A stretch of 64,000 bases of DNA from Micromonospora siamensis (GTDB lineage: Bacteria; Actinomycetota; Actinomycetes; Mycobacteriales; Micromonosporaceae), in the NCBI RefSeq assembly GCF_900090305.1, contig NZ_LT607751.1, positions 5,146,001 through 5,210,000 of the forward strand, written 5' to 3'. Positions 9,145-18,172 of the stretch are shown here, in pieces. Each line of letters starts with the position of its first letter. Positions within the stretch are counted from its first letter, which is position 1. A model generated the notes under the pieces. It ran no database searches, had not been told where the DNA came from, and worked only from the letters and a program-made list of their open reading frames with translations. The position numbers and the translations under genes were made by a program.

Positions 9145-10109
9145 CCGAGCTGGAACGCCGCTACCTGCGGCTGCTCTGGGCGTACCCGGCCGAGTACCGG
9201 CGGGCCCGCGGCGCGGAGATCGTCGGCACGTACCTCGACCTGGCCGACCCTGGCCGGCGCCGGCCCTCGCTCGCGGACGCCGCCGACCTCGTCCGCGGCG
9301 GGCTGCGCGAGCGGCTGCGGGCCGCGGGCGTCACCGACCTCCTTCCCGGGGTACGCCTCGCCGCGGCGCTCGCCTTCCTCGCCGCCACGGCCCTCGCCGG
9401 TTTCTGGGCCGTCCCGGAGCTGCACCCGCCGGCTTCCGAGTTCGGTCTGCAGCCCGTCGGACCGTTCGCCAGTCTCGGCATGGCGGCCTGGGCGGCGTGG
9501 CTGCTCGCCGCCGTCGGCTACGCCCTCACCCCACCCCGGTGGGCCCGTCCGCTGCTCTGGCTGGCCGTCGCGGTGACCGCCCTGATCCTGCCCGTCTCGG
9601 CGGCGACCGGCCTGTCGCGGCCACCGCTGTTCGTGCTGGCGCCGCAGCTGGCCCTGGGCGTGGTCGCCCTCGGCCTGCCGCCCCGGGCACCCGCCCCGGC
9701 CCGGCTCATCCCGCTGGCCACGGCGGTCGGGGCGGTCGCGTTCGCCGCCCTGCCGGTTCCCTACGTGCTGCTCGTCGGCTACCGCGACGTCTGGACGTTC
9801 GACATCCCGGTCGCTGTGGGGGTCGTGCTGCTGCTGGTCGCCACCGCCGTCGCGATCCGGCCGGGCCGGCGGTGGGACTTCCGGGGCGGGTGGGCGCTGC
9901 TGATCCTGTCCACTCCGATCGGCCTGCTCGTGGTCCATGAGTTGGCCCGGTCGGTCGAGCGGAATCCGACCTGGACGACGCTGGCCGCCACCGCCACGGC
10001 GGTGGGCCTGCTCGGCCCGGCTCTGCTGGCGGCGGCGCTGACCTTCCGCCTGCACATGTCGCCCCGCCGGGCGACGCACAGCTGCCCCGACTGCGGCGCG
10101 GCGCACTGA
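9141..10109 (+). CDS. PadR-associated polytopic membrane protein with C-terminal CPDCG
   Basis: A 322-residue protein. A soluble N-terminal helix (ERRYLRLLWAYPAEYRRARG, typical of proteins encoded behind PadR genes) leads to about seven hydrophobic segments from residue 75 to 305. A short tail THSCPDCGAAH ends the protein; its CPDC could bind metal or be redox-active. The start overlaps the PadR stop by 4 bases. No enzyme motif is recognised. Family knowledge suggests a stress or permease-like role regulated by its PadR partner; that is inference. Confidence 0.75.
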   Translation: MTELERRYLRLLWAYPAEYRRARGAEIVGTYLDLADPGRRRPSLADAADLVRGGLRERLRAAGVTDLLPGVRLAAALAFLAATALAGFWAVPELHPPASEFGLQPVGPFASLGMAAWAAWLLAAVGYALTPPRWARPLLWLAVAVTALILPVSAATGLSRPPLFVLAPQLALGVVALGLPPRAPAPARLIPLATAVGAVAFAALPVPYVLLVGYRDVWTFDIPVAVGVVLLLVATAVAIRPGRRWDFRGGWALLILSTPIGLLVVHELARSVERNPTWTTLAATATAVGLLGPALLAAALTFRLHMSPRRATHSCPDCGAAH

Positions 10110-10145
10110 CCCGGTGGCCGCCCCGATCCGGCCAGGCGGGGCGGC

Positions 10146-10201
10146 CACCGGGCACCGGGCACCGGGCACCGGGCACCGGGCACCGGGCACCGGGCACCGG
10201 G
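10146..10201. repeat. Tandem CACCGGG array, 8 units of 7 bp
   Basis: Eight perfect copies of CACCGGG. It opens the 417-bp gene-free stretch 10110-10526. That stretch contains no convincing gene: only this array, the inverted-repeat element at 10222-10403, and three degenerate direct repeats of roughly 36-45 bp built around AACCCGGCCCTG at about 10403-10515. Confidence 0.9.
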
Positions 10202-10221
10202 CGAACCATAAGGTGCACGCC

Positions 10222-10403
10222 GCTACGGACTTGAGAGCACAGGTGAATCAGAGCGGGAGCCCGCCAGCCGGCCGCCACCCATGCCCGGCTCCGGGGAAAG
10301 GTGGTGCCGGCGCGTCGCCCCGCGCGAACGCTCCCGACGCCGCTCAGACACCCGGTGCGGCGGGGACGGCACCGCGATCCAGCCACGCTCTCAAGTCCGT
10401 AGC
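10222..10403. mobile_element. MITE-like element with 17-bp terminal inverted repeats
   Basis: 182 bp bounded by GCTACGGACTTGAGAGC (10222-10238) and its perfect complement (10387-10403). The same terminus, with A for G at one position, bounds a second element at 51533-51664. No coding capacity. The interiors of the two copies look unrelated. Confidence 0.6.
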
Positions 10404-10526
10404 GGCGAAACCCGGCCCTGCCCGACCGCCCCCGACATAGCGGAACCGGGCCCTGGACCCGCCCCCTGACGTAGCCGAACCCGGCCCTGCCGGACCGGCT
10501 CCCTCACGTCGCGGAACCCGACCCGG

Positions 10527-12065
10527 TCACCTCGGCCCGGGGCGCGACGGAGCACCGGGACGCACAGCACTGCGCCGCCTCAGCGCCACCCGAACCCCGG
10601 CCACCGCGAGCACCACCACCAGCAGCGTCATCGCCACCGCCCCCGGCGCCTTGGTGAACCGGGCCAGGCTGGTGCCGTCGGGCAGGGTGAGCACCGAGGC
10701 CACCGCGCACGGCAGCACGAACCAGCGGGTCCGGGCCGCCGGCACCGTCGCCGCGAGCAGGAAGAGCGGCCAGGTCGCGTACCAGGGGTGGAAGACCGGG
10801 GCGAGCAGCACCGTGGCGGCCAGGGCGAGGCCCGCGCCGAGCAGCGCCACCCGGGGCCGGGCCGCCGCCAGCCGGCGCACGCGCTGGCGTACGTCGTTGA
10901 GCCGGCGCAACGACCGCCAGGCCCACCACCAGAGCGCCACCAGCGCCACCGCCAGCAGCACCAGCGCCACCGCCCGGGCCACCGGCACGGCGTCCCGCCC
11001 CGCGCCGGCCCACACCCGCAGGTAGTCGACCACGAACCCGACCGCGGTCGGCGGCGACGTCCACTGCCGGGAGTCACCGCTGCGGGCCAGCCCGGCCAGC
11101 CAGCCCAGGCCTAGCCCGGACAGCAGCGACGTGGCGGCCAGCGTGCCGAGCACCCCGACGGCCAGCAGCCCACCGTCGCGCAGCAGGGCGCGCACGGTGT
11201 AGCGCCCGGCGACGGCGAGCAGCGCCGCGAACGGCAGCACCACCACGGCGGTCGCCTTCACCCCCACGGCCAGGCCGAAGAGCACCCCGGCGAGGAGCAG
11301 GGCCCGGGGGCGGCCGGGCAGCCGGACCAGCACCAGCAGGCCGAGCAGGAGCAGCCCGAGCAGCACCGCGTCGTTGTGCGCCCCGGCCACCAGGTGCACC
11401 CCGACCAGCGGGCAGGCCAACGCCAGCCAGGCCGCCCGCCGGGTGGGCACCCCGGCGGCCCCGGCCAGCCCCGGCAGGCAGAGCGCGGCCAGCAGCACCC
11501 CGGCCACCGCGCACAGCCGCAGCAGCACGATCGCGCCGGTCAGCCCGCCGCCGAGGGTCACCGCCAGCGCGGCGAGCAGCAGGAACGCCGGCCCGTACGG
11601 CGCCGGGGTGTCCCGCCAGATCGGCGCCACCGTCTCCACCCACGGGCAGCCCGCAGCCGCCACGCCCGTGGTGTACGGGTCGTGTCCGGCCGCGTACGAC
11701 CAGCCCTGGCAGGCGTACGAGTAGACGTCGCGGCTGCCGGTCGGGGGCGCGGCGAGCAGGGGCAGCGACCACAGCCCGGCGGTCAGGTACACCCACCGGG
11801 TCGACGGGGCACCGGCGCGCAGCGCCCACCAGGCGCCGACCAGCAGCCCGGTGCCGGCCAGCCAACAGGCCAGCACCAGCGGGCCCCGGCCGGAACGCCA
11901 CAGGTCGGCGAGACCACCGTCGGCGTCGCCCGGCAGCGCCCCGCCGCGCCAGCCCGCCGCGGTCAGCAGCACCGCCCCGGCCAATCCACCCCAGCGGGCC
12001 ACCCCCGCCCGGGCCGCCGGAACGGCCGGGCCGGACGGGTCGGGGGCGGCGGCGGTGTGCGGCAC
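10527..12065 (-). CDS. MptB-like alpha-(1->6)-mannopyranosyltransferase (copy 1)
   Basis: A 512-residue GT-C-type integral membrane protein, about 13 hydrophobic segments, of the polyprenol-phosphomannose-dependent alpha-1,6-mannosyltransferase family (MptB; TIGR03459-like). Conserved loop motifs are GSRDVYSYACQGWSYAAGHD (first extracellular loop, likely catalytic Asp), IWRDTPAPYGPAF, GAHNDAVLLG, SPPTAVGF and PVFHPWYATWPL. Such enzymes extend mannan cores of lipoglycans using polyprenyl-phosphate mannose. The GTG at 12065 has GAGGAGGGG upstream. A paralogue lies 52 bp upstream in the same direction. The exact linkage is inferred from the family. Confidence 0.82.
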   Translation of the reverse strand: MPHTAAAPDPSGPAVPAARAGVARWGGLAGAVLLTAAGWRGGALPGDADGGLADLWRSGRGPLVLACWLAGTGLLVGAWWALRAGAPSTRWVYLTAGLWSLPLLAAPPTGSRDVYSYACQGWSYAAGHDPYTTGVAAAGCPWVETVAPIWRDTPAPYGPAFLLLAALAVTLGGGLTGAIVLLRLCAVAGVLLAALCLPGLAGAAGVPTRRAAWLALACPLVGVHLVAGAHNDAVLLGLLLLGLLVLVRLPGRPRALLLAGVLFGLAVGVKATAVVVLPFAALLAVAGRYTVRALLRDGGLLAVGVLGTLAATSLLSGLGLGWLAGLARSGDSRQWTSPPTAVGFVVDYLRVWAGAGRDAVPVARAVALVLLAVALVALWWWAWRSLRRLNDVRQRVRRLAAARPRVALLGAGLALAATVLLAPVFHPWYATWPLFLLAATVPAARTRWFVLPCAVASVLTLPDGTSLARFTKAPGAVAMTLLVVVLAVAGVRVALRRRSAVRPGAPSRPGPR

Positions 12066-12117
12066 CGGCGGCCCCTCCTCGCTCGGCGGGACCCGGCGGC
12101 CAGGCCGGGCCCGGCGG

Positions 12118-13563
12118 CTAGGCGGGGCGGCCGGCGGCGGGCTCCGTTGGTGTCGGGTCGGGCCGGCGGTCCGCCCGAGCCGACCGTACCAATCGGACGA
12201 CCACCCAGATCAGCAAAGCCGTCATCAGCGGCGCACCGGGCATCTTGGTGTAGCGGGCCAGCCCGGTGCCGTCCGGCAGGATCAGGAACGACGCGACCAG
12301 CGCGACCACCAGGTACCACCGCTGCCGGACCGGGGCGGTGGCGGCGAGCACGGTCAGCGGCCAGACCCAGTACCAGGGGTGCACCACCGGCGAGAGCACC
12401 ACGGTCAGCACCAGCGCGATCCCGGCCTGGTGGAGCGGGTCGGGCCGGCGCAGCGCCCGGAACCAGAGCAGCACCAGCAGCACCGCGAGCAGCACCACGG
12501 CGATGCCCCGGGTCACCGGCAGCGCGTCGATGTGCGCGCCGAAGAGCCGGGCCACCATGCCGACGGTCTGGCCCACGGCGGTCGGCGGTGAGGTCCAGGC
12601 GATGGCCACCCCACCCTCGGAGAGCCCGCCGACCCAGCCGAAGTCCAGCCCGGCCGCGTACGTCACCCCGACCACGGTCCCGACCGCGCCGACCACCACC
12701 GGCCAGCCGTCCCGGATCAGCGACCGGAGGGTCACCGGCCCGGCGACCGCCGCCAGGGCGGCGAACGGCACCACCACCACTGCGGTCATCTTGATCGCGC
12801 AGGCCAGCCCGAGCAGCACACCCCCGCCGAGCAGCGCCCAGCGCCGGCCCGGCCGGCTCGCCACCACGGCCAGCCCGGCGACCAGCACGCCCACCATCAG
12901 GCCGTCGTTGTGCGGGCCACCGACCACGTGCATGACGACCAGCGGGCAGGCCAGCGCCAGCCAGAGCGCCCGCTGCGGGGGCACGCCGCAGCGCCGGGCC
13001 AGCACCGGCAGGGCGTACGCGGTCAGCACCACCCCGGCCAGGGCCATCACCCGGAACAGCACGATCGCCGCGGTCAGCGACCCGGTCGCCTTCACCACCG
13101 CCCCGGCGATCACCACGAAGAGCGGCCCGTACGGCGCCGGGGTGTCCCGCCAGATGTAGGAGATGGTGTCCAGCCACGGGCAGGGCAGCGCGGAGACACC
13201 CTGCTCGTACGGGCTGATCCCGGCGCCGTAGCTGGCCCCCTGGCAGGCGTACGCGTAGACGTCGCGGCTGCCGAACGGTGCGGCGAGCAGCATCGGCAGC
13301 AGCCAGAGCCCGATGGTGAGCAGCGCCCAGCGGGTGGACGGCACGGCGTCGCGCAGCCGCCACCAGGCCCAGGCCAGCAGGGCGGTGCCGACCAGCCAGA
13401 GCACGATCACCAGCGGGCCGTTCGGGCCCTGCCAGATCTTCACCGGGTTGGTGCGCAGCGGCGAGTCGCGCAGCGCCCCGCCCAGCCAGGCGGCCAGGGC
13501 GAGCAGCAACGATCCGGCGAGACCCGTCCAGCGGGTCAGGCGCGGTTGGTCCACGGTCAGCAT
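12118..13563 (-). CDS. MptB-like alpha-(1->6)-mannopyranosyltransferase (copy 2)
   Basis: A 481-residue paralogue of the next gene, with the same topology and signatures: GSRDVYAYACQGASYGAGIS, IWRDTPAPYGPLFVV, GPHNDGLMVG, SPPTAVGQT, PVVHPWYWVWPL and LPDGTGLARYTKMPG. The start MLTVDQPR at 13563 overlaps the stop of the upstream membrane-protein gene (ATGCTGA), indicating translational coupling. The tandem pair presumably arose by duplication; in related actinomycetes paralogues of this family act at different steps of mannan elongation, so the two need not be redundant. Confidence 0.82.
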   Translation of the reverse strand: MLTVDQPRLTRWTGLAGSLLLALAAWLGGALRDSPLRTNPVKIWQGPNGPLVIVLWLVGTALLAWAWWRLRDAVPSTRWALLTIGLWLLPMLLAAPFGSRDVYAYACQGASYGAGISPYEQGVSALPCPWLDTISYIWRDTPAPYGPLFVVIAGAVVKATGSLTAAIVLFRVMALAGVVLTAYALPVLARRCGVPPQRALWLALACPLVVMHVVGGPHNDGLMVGVLVAGLAVVASRPGRRWALLGGGVLLGLACAIKMTAVVVVPFAALAAVAGPVTLRSLIRDGWPVVVGAVGTVVGVTYAAGLDFGWVGGLSEGGVAIAWTSPPTAVGQTVGMVARLFGAHIDALPVTRGIAVVLLAVLLVLLWFRALRRPDPLHQAGIALVLTVVLSPVVHPWYWVWPLTVLAATAPVRQRWYLVVALVASFLILPDGTGLARYTKMPGAPLMTALLIWVVVRLVRSARADRRPDPTPTEPAAGRPA

Positions 13564-15170
13564 CTCCCGTTCGGCCGCAGGGAACTCGACACCCGGTAGT
13601 CGCCCGGGGCGGCGGCCCGGAGCGTGGTGAAGCCGTCCGCGCCGGGGGCGAGGCAGCCGTCGGGGCCGGTGAGGGTGAGCCAGCGGTTCCAGCGGATCCG
13701 CACCGGCACGTCGCCGGGGCTCGGCACGGTGAGCCGGACCGTGGACCGGTCGGCGGCGACCAGCCGGCCCGGGGCGCCGACCAGCGGCGTCGGGTCGGTC
13801 ACCGCGTACAGCCGCCAGGTGTCGTCGCGCCACACCTCGCGCAGGTACGGCTGGCCGGCCTCGACCAGGTCCGCCTCGGCCCGACCGTACCGGTCGGGCA
13901 CGCTGTCGGGGGCGATCGCCACGTAGCCGACCGCCTCGCGGCGCAGCCACCGTTCGTAGCGGTCGGCGGTCAGCTCGCCTTCGTAGAAGAGCGCGTTGCG
14001 GTCGGTGTCGACCTGCCGTTCCCAGCCCCGGGCCAGCGGCACGGTCGGCGGCAGGTACGCCGACTCCCAGTGGTCGCGCAGCGGCACCACCTCGACCCGG
14101 CCGGCCGGCTGCCGGCGGGCCAGCTCGTCGGCGAGCGGGCGGTAGAACCCGGCGTCGGCCTCGGCGGAACCGGCCCGGCCCAGGTCGTTGGTCATCACCG
14201 GGTTCTGCCACCAGACCATTGCCGCGAGCAGGGCGGCCAGCCAGGCCGAGGGCAGCGCGGCGAACGCGGCGACGACCGGCACGGCGAACAGCAGCGACAG
14301 CCGGATCGCGTTGGAACCGATCGGGCTGGGCAGGTAGAACGCGGCGACCACCAGCAGGGCGGTGAGCGCCGCACCGATCCGCAGCGCCCACCGGCGCCGG
14401 GGCAGCACGAAGAACACCAGCGCGGCGAGTGCCACGTTGAGCCGCATCGACTCCGGGGCGTACGGCTGGGTGCCGCCGTTGCCGAAGAGCACCGCCATCG
14501 GGGCCAGCGCCACGGCCGGGGCGAGGCAGAGGACCAGACTCTCGGCGGCCGGGCGGTCCAGCCGCCAGCCGCCGAGCAGCGGCCGGCCGGGTCCGGGGCC
14601 ACGGCGCAGGCCGGCCAGGAGCAGCGCCGCGCCGGCCAGCCCGGTGAACAGCCCGGCGACCGGGCTGGCCCAGGTGGCCAGGGCGGCGAGCAGCGCGGCG
14701 AGGACCAGCCGGGCCGGGCGCGGCGGGCGGGACGCCGACACGGCGCAGAGGGCGGCCAGCCCGAACGCCAGACCGACGGCGAAGGTGACCCGACCGCTGA
14801 CCAGGTTGCCGACCAGCACCACCGCGCCGAGCACCCCGCCGGTGAGCGGCCGGCGGGCCCGGTGGACGGCCAGCAGCCAGCCGAACGCCGCGGCGCCGGC
14901 CACGGCGGCGGTCATCCCCAACGGGCGTACGCCGACCAGGGCGCCGAGCGCGCCGGTGAAGAGGCTGTAGCCGAACTGGTTCACCCCGCCGTACCAGCCC
15001 AGGTCGATCGGGGTGGCGCCGTACCGGTCGGCGAAGTCGGCGCGGGCCACCTGGGCGGCCAGGTCGGTGCCCATCGGACCGGCGAGCAGGAACGCGACGC
15101 CGAGCAGCACGGCGACCGCCGCGGACACCCCGGCGGCGACGGCCGGGGCGGCGGGTGGGCGCTCAGGCAT
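13557..15170 (-). CDS. Polytopic membrane protein with extracytoplasmic C-terminal domain
   Basis: A 537-residue protein. About ten hydrophobic segments span roughly residues 12-370. A hydrophilic region of about 165 residues follows (from about 375), including RQVDTDRNALFYEGELTADR, a YVAIAPDSVPDRYGRAEADL stretch and a beta-rich end YRVSSSLRPNGRC. The layout resembles GT-C or YfhO-like envelope glycosyltransferases, but no decisive motif is seen. The ATG at 15170 overlaps the glnE stop by 8 bases, and its own stop overlaps the next mannosyltransferase start. That coupling suggests a job in envelope glycan assembly. Confidence 0.72.
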   Translation of the reverse strand: MPERPPAAPAVAAGVSAAVAVLLGVAFLLAGPMGTDLAAQVARADFADRYGATPIDLGWYGGVNQFGYSLFTGALGALVGVRPLGMTAAVAGAAAFGWLLAVHRARRPLTGGVLGAVVLVGNLVSGRVTFAVGLAFGLAALCAVSASRPPRPARLVLAALLAALATWASPVAGLFTGLAGAALLLAGLRRGPGPGRPLLGGWRLDRPAAESLVLCLAPAVALAPMAVLFGNGGTQPYAPESMRLNVALAALVFFVLPRRRWALRIGAALTALLVVAAFYLPSPIGSNAIRLSLLFAVPVVAAFAALPSAWLAALLAAMVWWQNPVMTNDLGRAGSAEADAGFYRPLADELARRQPAGRVEVVPLRDHWESAYLPPTVPLARGWERQVDTDRNALFYEGELTADRYERWLRREAVGYVAIAPDSVPDRYGRAEADLVEAGQPYLREVWRDDTWRLYAVTDPTPLVGAPGRLVAADRSTVRLTVPSPGDVPVRIRWNRWLTLTGPDGCLAPGADGFTTLRAAAPGDYRVSSSLRPNGRC

Positions 15171-18168
15171 CCAGCACCCGCTCCATCGCGGTGCGGGAAC
15201 GCCGGGCGGTGCGCAGGTACTCGTCGAGGAACTCTCCCGGGTCGTCCCGGCCGAGCAGCCGGGCCACCCCGGCCAGCTCGACACCGTGCCGGGGCAGCTG
15301 GTCGCCGGCCCGGCCGCGGACCAGCATCAGCGCGTTGCGGGCCTGCGCCGCGAGGGTCCAGCCCGCGGCCATCGCCGCGGCGTCGTCCGCGTCGACCAGG
15401 CCGGCGTCGCGGGCGGCGTCCAGCCCGTCGAGGGTACGCGTCCCGCGCAGCGCCGGCTGGTCGCCTGCGTGCCGGAGCTGGAGCAGCTGCACCGCCCACT
15501 CGACGTCGGACAGGCCGCCCCGGCCCAGCTTGGTGTGGGTGGCCGGGTCGGCGCCCCGGGGCAGCCGTTCGGTCTCCACCCGGGCCTTGATCCGGCGGAT
15601 CTCCACGACCTGCTCGCGGGTCAGCCCGTCGGCGGGCCAGCGGACCGGGGCGACCATCTCCTCGAACCGGTCGCCCAGGTCGGCGTCGCCGCAGACGAAC
15701 CGGGCGCGCAGCAGCGCCTGCGCCTCCCACACCTTCGACCAGCGGGCGTAGTACTGCTGGTAGGCGGCGAGGCTGCGGACCAGCGGTCCCTGCCGGCCCT
15801 CGGGACGCAGGTCGGCGTCCACGCCGAGCGCCGGGTCCGGGGCGGGCATGCCGAGCAGGCGCCGCAGCTCCTCGGCGATCGCGTGCGCGGCGGCGCTGGC
15901 CTGGCTGTCGTTGCCGTCGGGCGGCGGGTCGTAGACGAAGAGCACGTCGGCGTCGGAGAGGTAGTTGGACTCGTACCCGCCGAGCCGGCCCATCCCGATG
16001 ATCGCGAACCGCAGTCCGGGCAGCTCCGGGTGGGCGGTCCGGGCGATGCGCAGCGCGGCGGTGAGGGTGGCGTCGGTGACGGCGGCCAGGGCGGTGCCGA
16101 CGGTGGTGACGTCGGCCAGCGGGGCGGCCGTCGAGCCGCGTTCGGGGCGGGGGGCCAGGCCACCGGCGCGGCTGAGCAGGTCGGCGCAGGAGAGCCGGAC
16201 CAGTTCCCGGCGGCGCAGCGCGCGGACCGCCCGGGTGGCCTGCACGGGGTCGGTGTGCCGGGCGGCGGCCGCGGTGAAGCCGTCGCAGAGCACCGCCGGG
16301 CCGCGCGGGGTCAGCTCGCTGTCGTCGGCGAGCAGCCGCAGCGCCTCCGGCTCGCGGGCCAGCAGGTCGGCCGCGTACCGGGAGGAGGAGAGGACCCGGG
16401 CCAGCCGGCGGGCCACCGGGCCCTCGTCGCGCAGCAGCCGCAGGTACCAGGGGGTGCTGCCGAGGGAGTCGGAGACCTGCCGGTAGTTCAGCAGGCCACG
16501 GTCGGGTTCGGGGGCGTCGGCGAACTCCGACAGCAGCACCGGCAGCAGGGTGCGCTGGATGGCGGCGGTGCGGCTGACCCCGCCGGTGAGGGCCTGGAGG
16601 TGGCGCAGCGCCCCGGCGGGGTCGGCGAAGCCGAGGGTCTTGAGCCGGTTGCGGGCCGCCTCGGGGGTGAGGCGCAGCCCGTCGGCGGGGACCCGGGCCA
16701 CCGACTCCAGCAGGGGTCGGTAGAGCAGCTTGGCGTGCAGCCGGCGTACCTCGCTGGCGTGGGTGACCCACTCGGCGCGGAACTCCTCGACGGCGCTGCG
16801 GCCCGGCGCGGCCTGGTAGCCGAGCGCGGCGGCCAGCCAGCGCAGCGCGGCCGGCTCGGTCGGCACGGTGTGGGTGCGGCGCAGGCCCTGGAGTTGCAGC
16901 CGGTGCTCGACGGCGCGCAGGAAACGGTAGCCGCGCAGCAGCGCCTCGCCGTCGGCGCGGCCGACGTAGCCGCCGGCGACCAGGGCGCGCAGCGCGGGGA
17001 TGGTGCCCGGCACCCGCAGCGACTCGTCGCCGCGACCGTGTACCAGTTGCAGCAGCTGGACCGCGAACTCGATGTCGCGCAGGCCGCCGGAGCCGCGCTT
17101 GATCTCGCGGTCCAGCTCCTTGGCCGGGATGTTCTCGATGATCTTGCGGCGCATCGACCGGACGTCCTGGACCGCCTCCGGGCGCTCGGCGGCGGTCCAG
17201 ACCAGCGGGGCCAGCGAGGTGATCCACTCGCCGGCCAGCGCCAGGTCACCGGCGGCCGGGCGGGCCTTGAGCAGGGCCTGGAACTCCCAGGTGCGGGCCC
17301 AGCGGCGGTAGTACGCCAGGTGGCTGGCCAGGGTGCGGACCAGCGGACCCCGGTTGCCCTCCGGGCGCAGCGCGGCGTCGACCGGCCAGGCGACCAGCCC
17401 GCAGACCCCGATCAGCCGGGCGGCGACCGTGGTGGCGACGGCCAGGTCGGCGTCGTCGGCCGCCACGAAGATCACGTCGACGTCGGAGACGTAGTTCAGC
17501 TCGTCGCCGCCGCACTTGCCCATCGCCACCACGGCCAGCGCCGGCTCGGGCGTACCGTCGGGCAGCTCCGCCACCGCGATCCGGTACGCCGCGGCGAGGG
17601 TGGCGTCGGCCAGCGCGGAGAGCGCCGCCATGGTCTGTTCGAGTCCCCGCCCACCGGTCAGGTCGGCCGCGGCGATCCGCAGCAGCGCCAGCCGGTACGC
17701 CTGCCGCAGCACCGCCACCGGTTGCGTCGACGCGGTCAGCCGGCCGGCCAGGTCCAGGTCCAGCCGCCCGTCGGCGGTGGGGGCCAACCCGTCGGCGGCG
17801 GTGTTCAGCACCGGCCACTGTTCCGGGTTCGCGACCAGGTGGTCACCGAGGGCCGACGAGGCGCCCAGCACGGCGACCAGCCGGCGGCGCAGCCCCGGGT
17901 CGTCGTGCAGCGCGTCCAGCACCGTCGACCCGCCGGTGTCCCGGCGTTCGGCCTCCACCAGCCGGTGCAGCTGGCGCAGCGCCAGGTCCGGGTCGGCGGC
18001 CCGGGAGAGCGCGGCGAGCAGCTCGGCGGCCCGCTCACCGGCGGGCTCCTGCTCCTGCGCGCGCCACAGCGCCAGGCCGTCCGGGCCGAGCAGGTCGGCG
18101 GCGCGGACCCCACCGTCGCCCTCGGCGAAGCCGTACCGGGCGAGACGTCCCCTGGCCGGTCTGGTCAT
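15163..18168 (-). CDS. glnE: Bifunctional glutamine synthetase adenylyltransferase/deadenylylase GlnE
   Basis: A 1001-residue two-headed nucleotidyltransferase that adds AMP to, or removes it from, the regulatory tyrosine of GlnA. The N-terminal (deadenylylating) domain carries GKCGGDELNYVSDVDVIFVA (about residue 212). The C-terminal (adenylylating) domain carries GMGRLGGYESNYLSDADVLF (about 722), each with the paired Asp of the GSX10DXD fold. Length and motif spacing match the family. The substrate GlnA is encoded at 7245-8669. The start at 18168 follows the amidotransferase stop by 4 bases. The membrane-protein gene overlaps its 3' end. Confidence 0.97.
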   Translation of the reverse strand: MTRPARGRLARYGFAEGDGGVRAADLLGPDGLALWRAQEQEPAGERAAELLAALSRAADPDLALRQLHRLVEAERRDTGGSTVLDALHDDPGLRRRLVAVLGASSALGDHLVANPEQWPVLNTAADGLAPTADGRLDLDLAGRLTASTQPVAVLRQAYRLALLRIAAADLTGGRGLEQTMAALSALADATLAAAYRIAVAELPDGTPEPALAVVAMGKCGGDELNYVSDVDVIFVAADDADLAVATTVAARLIGVCGLVAWPVDAALRPEGNRGPLVRTLASHLAYYRRWARTWEFQALLKARPAAGDLALAGEWITSLAPLVWTAAERPEAVQDVRSMRRKIIENIPAKELDREIKRGSGGLRDIEFAVQLLQLVHGRGDESLRVPGTIPALRALVAGGYVGRADGEALLRGYRFLRAVEHRLQLQGLRRTHTVPTEPAALRWLAAALGYQAAPGRSAVEEFRAEWVTHASEVRRLHAKLLYRPLLESVARVPADGLRLTPEAARNRLKTLGFADPAGALRHLQALTGGVSRTAAIQRTLLPVLLSEFADAPEPDRGLLNYRQVSDSLGSTPWYLRLLRDEGPVARRLARVLSSSRYAADLLAREPEALRLLADDSELTPRGPAVLCDGFTAAAARHTDPVQATRAVRALRRRELVRLSCADLLSRAGGLAPRPERGSTAAPLADVTTVGTALAAVTDATLTAALRIARTAHPELPGLRFAIIGMGRLGGYESNYLSDADVLFVYDPPPDGNDSQASAAAHAIAEELRRLLGMPAPDPALGVDADLRPEGRQGPLVRSLAAYQQYYARWSKVWEAQALLRARFVCGDADLGDRFEEMVAPVRWPADGLTREQVVEIRRIKARVETERLPRGADPATHTKLGRGGLSDVEWAVQLLQLRHAGDQPALRGTRTLDGLDAARDAGLVDADDAAAMAAGWTLAAQARNALMLVRGRAGDQLPRHGVELAGVARLLGRDDPGEFLDEYLRTARRSRTAMERVLDA

Positions 18169-18172
18169 CGCC

